64,000 bases of DNA from positions 1,015,001 through 1,079,000 of the forward strand of contig JAQJVL010000151.1 in NCBI GenBank assembly GCA_035578905.1, given 5' to 3'. A model generated the notes under the pieces. It was not told the DNA's origin. It saw only the letters and a program-made list of their open reading frames with translations, and did not search any database. Positions within the stretch are counted from its first letter, which is position 1; each line of letters begins with the position of its first letter. Source of the DNA: Stictocephala bisonia (Eukaryota > Arthropoda > Insecta > Hemiptera > Membracidae). The position numbers and the translations under genes were made by a program. Positions 62,741-64,000 of the stretch are shown here, piece after piece.

Positions 62741-62756
62741 ATATTAAAATCTTTTA

Positions 62757-63278
62757 TTGAAAAGTTTATTTCTTAAAAAATTTTGTGACGAAAAGTTGTT
62801 AAGAATTTTATTTTATGCCTTAATTCAATCTAGGTTGCAATATACAATTAGGTTTTGGGACGGGACGTTTAAATACTATATAGAGAAATTGCGAGTTGTA
62901 CAGAATCATTTTATTAGAATCATATTAGGAAAGTCTATGAGAGAAAGTTCCTATCCACTTTTTTGTCATTTGAAATGACTCCCTATACAACAACTTTTTG
63001 TTTATAAGGTACTAAGATTGTTTTATATCAGAAGTGGTAACATTGGAACTTTTGAATTAGTTTATAGTGCTAGATGTAACTTTCAGAATACCTTTCGAAT
63101 ACCTAAAGTCAATAGATCTTCATTTAGACAGTCCTTTAGTTATCTTGGTACAAAGTACTTTAACAAATTGCCTCTTGAAATCAAATTATGTAACTCATTT
63201 AATAGTTTTGATAAATCTTTTATAATATGGTTATTCTCGTTAGAGGATACTAATTTCCTAAACAGTATTTTGATTTAG
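62757..63278 (+). pseudogene. LINE reverse transcriptase C-terminus, 5'-truncated
   Basis: Two plus-strand frames separated by one TGA (62976-62978) read as the end of a non-LTR retrotransposon ORF2. FYALIQSRLQYTIRFWDGT matches the thumb-region (Y)xxxxSxLxYGxxxWG motif, and KLRVVQNHFIRIILG matches the LQxxxxRxI motif that follows. The second frame has KYFNKLPLEI, the typical WNxLPxxI end. The catalytic FADD box and endonuclease are absent, so the copy is 5'-truncated, the usual outcome of target-primed reverse transcription. Upstream, a TAA at 62745 closes the frame. The family is LINE in a broad Jockey/CR1-like sense. Confidence 0.85.
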
Positions 63279-63620
63279 TAACTGTTTGTTTTTATTTTAT
63301 AAATAACTTAATTCTGGACAAGTTTTTTTTTTTTTTTTTTTAATTTAACTTACGTTACTTCATATATTTTTTCATATTTTTTTAGTATTCAAAAGAGACT
63401 TATTTGTTCTTTTTTATGAATAGTTATTTTTTATTAATTGTAACGTTAAACTGTGGCATTATATTTAGTTAAGGTGACACAGAACACGGGCAGTTAAAGT
63501 GATGGGCTGGACTCTGTTTTTTATATTTTTAGTTGCGCTGCGACAATAATCACACTGGTAACTAAACCTTAACTAACTGGTAACCGTGGCAGATTAATTC
63601 CGAGTTGGTGTGTTGTTGTT
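63279..63620 (+). mobile_element. Probable LINE 3' UTR
   Basis: Sequence after the LINE stop is AT-rich, then has a T17-18 run near 63327-63344 and a more complex stretch (63470-63600) with GTTGCGCTGCGACAATAATC. No clear poly(A) or repeat tail was found, so the 3' boundary is uncertain. Confidence 0.3.
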
Positions 63621-63764
63621 TTACTCTCGTATTATTACGGAATAAATCACTATTCTCAATTATTCTCAAGTACCTTTGTTGATCGAAGACGTATTTTTAG
63701 ATGCAAATATATTCTTACATTCTTACATATGAGACGCCGACACAACGTTGTGCGTATTTTAAGG

Positions 63765-63945
63765 CGAGTATGAATGGTTTTATGAGTGTAGGATGAGTGT
63801 AGATGAGTGTAGTCTGGTTACGAAATGAGTTTAACTGTTTCTCAGAAAGGGAAATTTATTAATAGCCCAACAGCCAGGGCAACTAAGGGACCTACAGCTT
63901 TACGTGGAATCCGAACCACGTAGTGCTGGTCTGATTTTCAGCTAA
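63765..63945 (-). mobile_element. SINE copy with B box, head truncated
   Basis: On the minus strand GTGGTTCGGATTCC (63919-63906) is a good Pol III B box. The body follows with GCTGTAGGTCCCTTAGTTGC, and the tail TAACCAGACTACACTCATCT (about 63820-63800) is shared with the copies at 1-127 and 44035. An A box is not recognisable upstream, so the head is diverged or lost. Confidence 0.65.
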
Positions 63946-64000
63946 TTGTATGTATCTTTAGAATAAGAATAGAATAGTGAATAATTTTATTTCTCAAAAA

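Overview
This 64 kb window looks like heterochromatin-like, repeat-dense nuclear DNA of an arthropod, most likely an insect. The grounds are its AT-rich non-coding sequence, a decayed Ty3/gypsy element, a 5'-truncated LINE, tRNA-derived SINE copies, TA-flanked inverted-repeat transposons, a TTAGG-rich patch and many satellite arrays. I found no intact host gene, no bacterial-type operon, no CRISPR array and no confident tRNA or rRNA gene. Most apparent reading frames are by-products of tandem repeats. The species and order cannot be fixed from sequence alone.

Layout, 0-32 kb. A SINE tail opens the window, followed by a 1,784-bp unit present twice in tandem (128-1911 and 1912-3695). Each unit holds about 1 kb of complex sequence and the start of an 83-bp satellite. 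The satellite then runs to about 16.1 kb as a dimer of 43- and 40-bp halves with higher-order variants, and decays to 16.44 kb. At 16.54-18.03 kb a G-rich 36-bp minisatellite switches strand, making a giant inverted repeat. Then come an 18-copy 68-bp array (20.25-21.50 kb) and a 33-copy 96-bp array carrying a CACGTG in nearly every unit (22.6-25.8 kb). Two divergent copies of one exon-like sequence flank that array. At 31.0-32.2 kb are relatives of the G-rich minisatellite and a TTAGG-like block.

Layout, 32-38 kb. A pseudogene fragment with an acidic N-terminus and a coiled coil is present as a 435-bp inverted repeat around a 444-bp spacer, a hairpin-RNA type of arrangement. It abuts a broken minus-strand Ty3/gypsy element with gag, protease, reverse transcriptase, RNase H and integrase remnants. 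At 38.0 kb two perfect palindromes lie side by side around a G11 tract.

Layout, 38-64 kb. Long AT-rich intergenic stretches contain a tRNA-derived SINE, a 1.2-kb TA-flanked fold-back transposon (44.6-45.8 kb), a second fold-back made of two direct plus two inverted copies of a ~290-bp unit with a 19-bp satellite at its centre (46.97-48.76 kb), and a two-copy CxxC coding-like duplication. Further along are an 86-copy 43-bp satellite (53.6-57.3 kb), a 45-residue tandem-repeat pseudo-exon (58.2-58.7 kb), a TIR element (61.3-62.1 kb), a LINE reverse-transcriptase C-terminus (62.8-63.3 kb) and another SINE at the right edge.

The most notable features are the hairpin-forming pseudogene, the strand-switching quadruplex-prone minisatellite with relatives at three other places, and a complex module that lies beside two different satellite arrays. 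In one of these the array appears to have grown inside the module.
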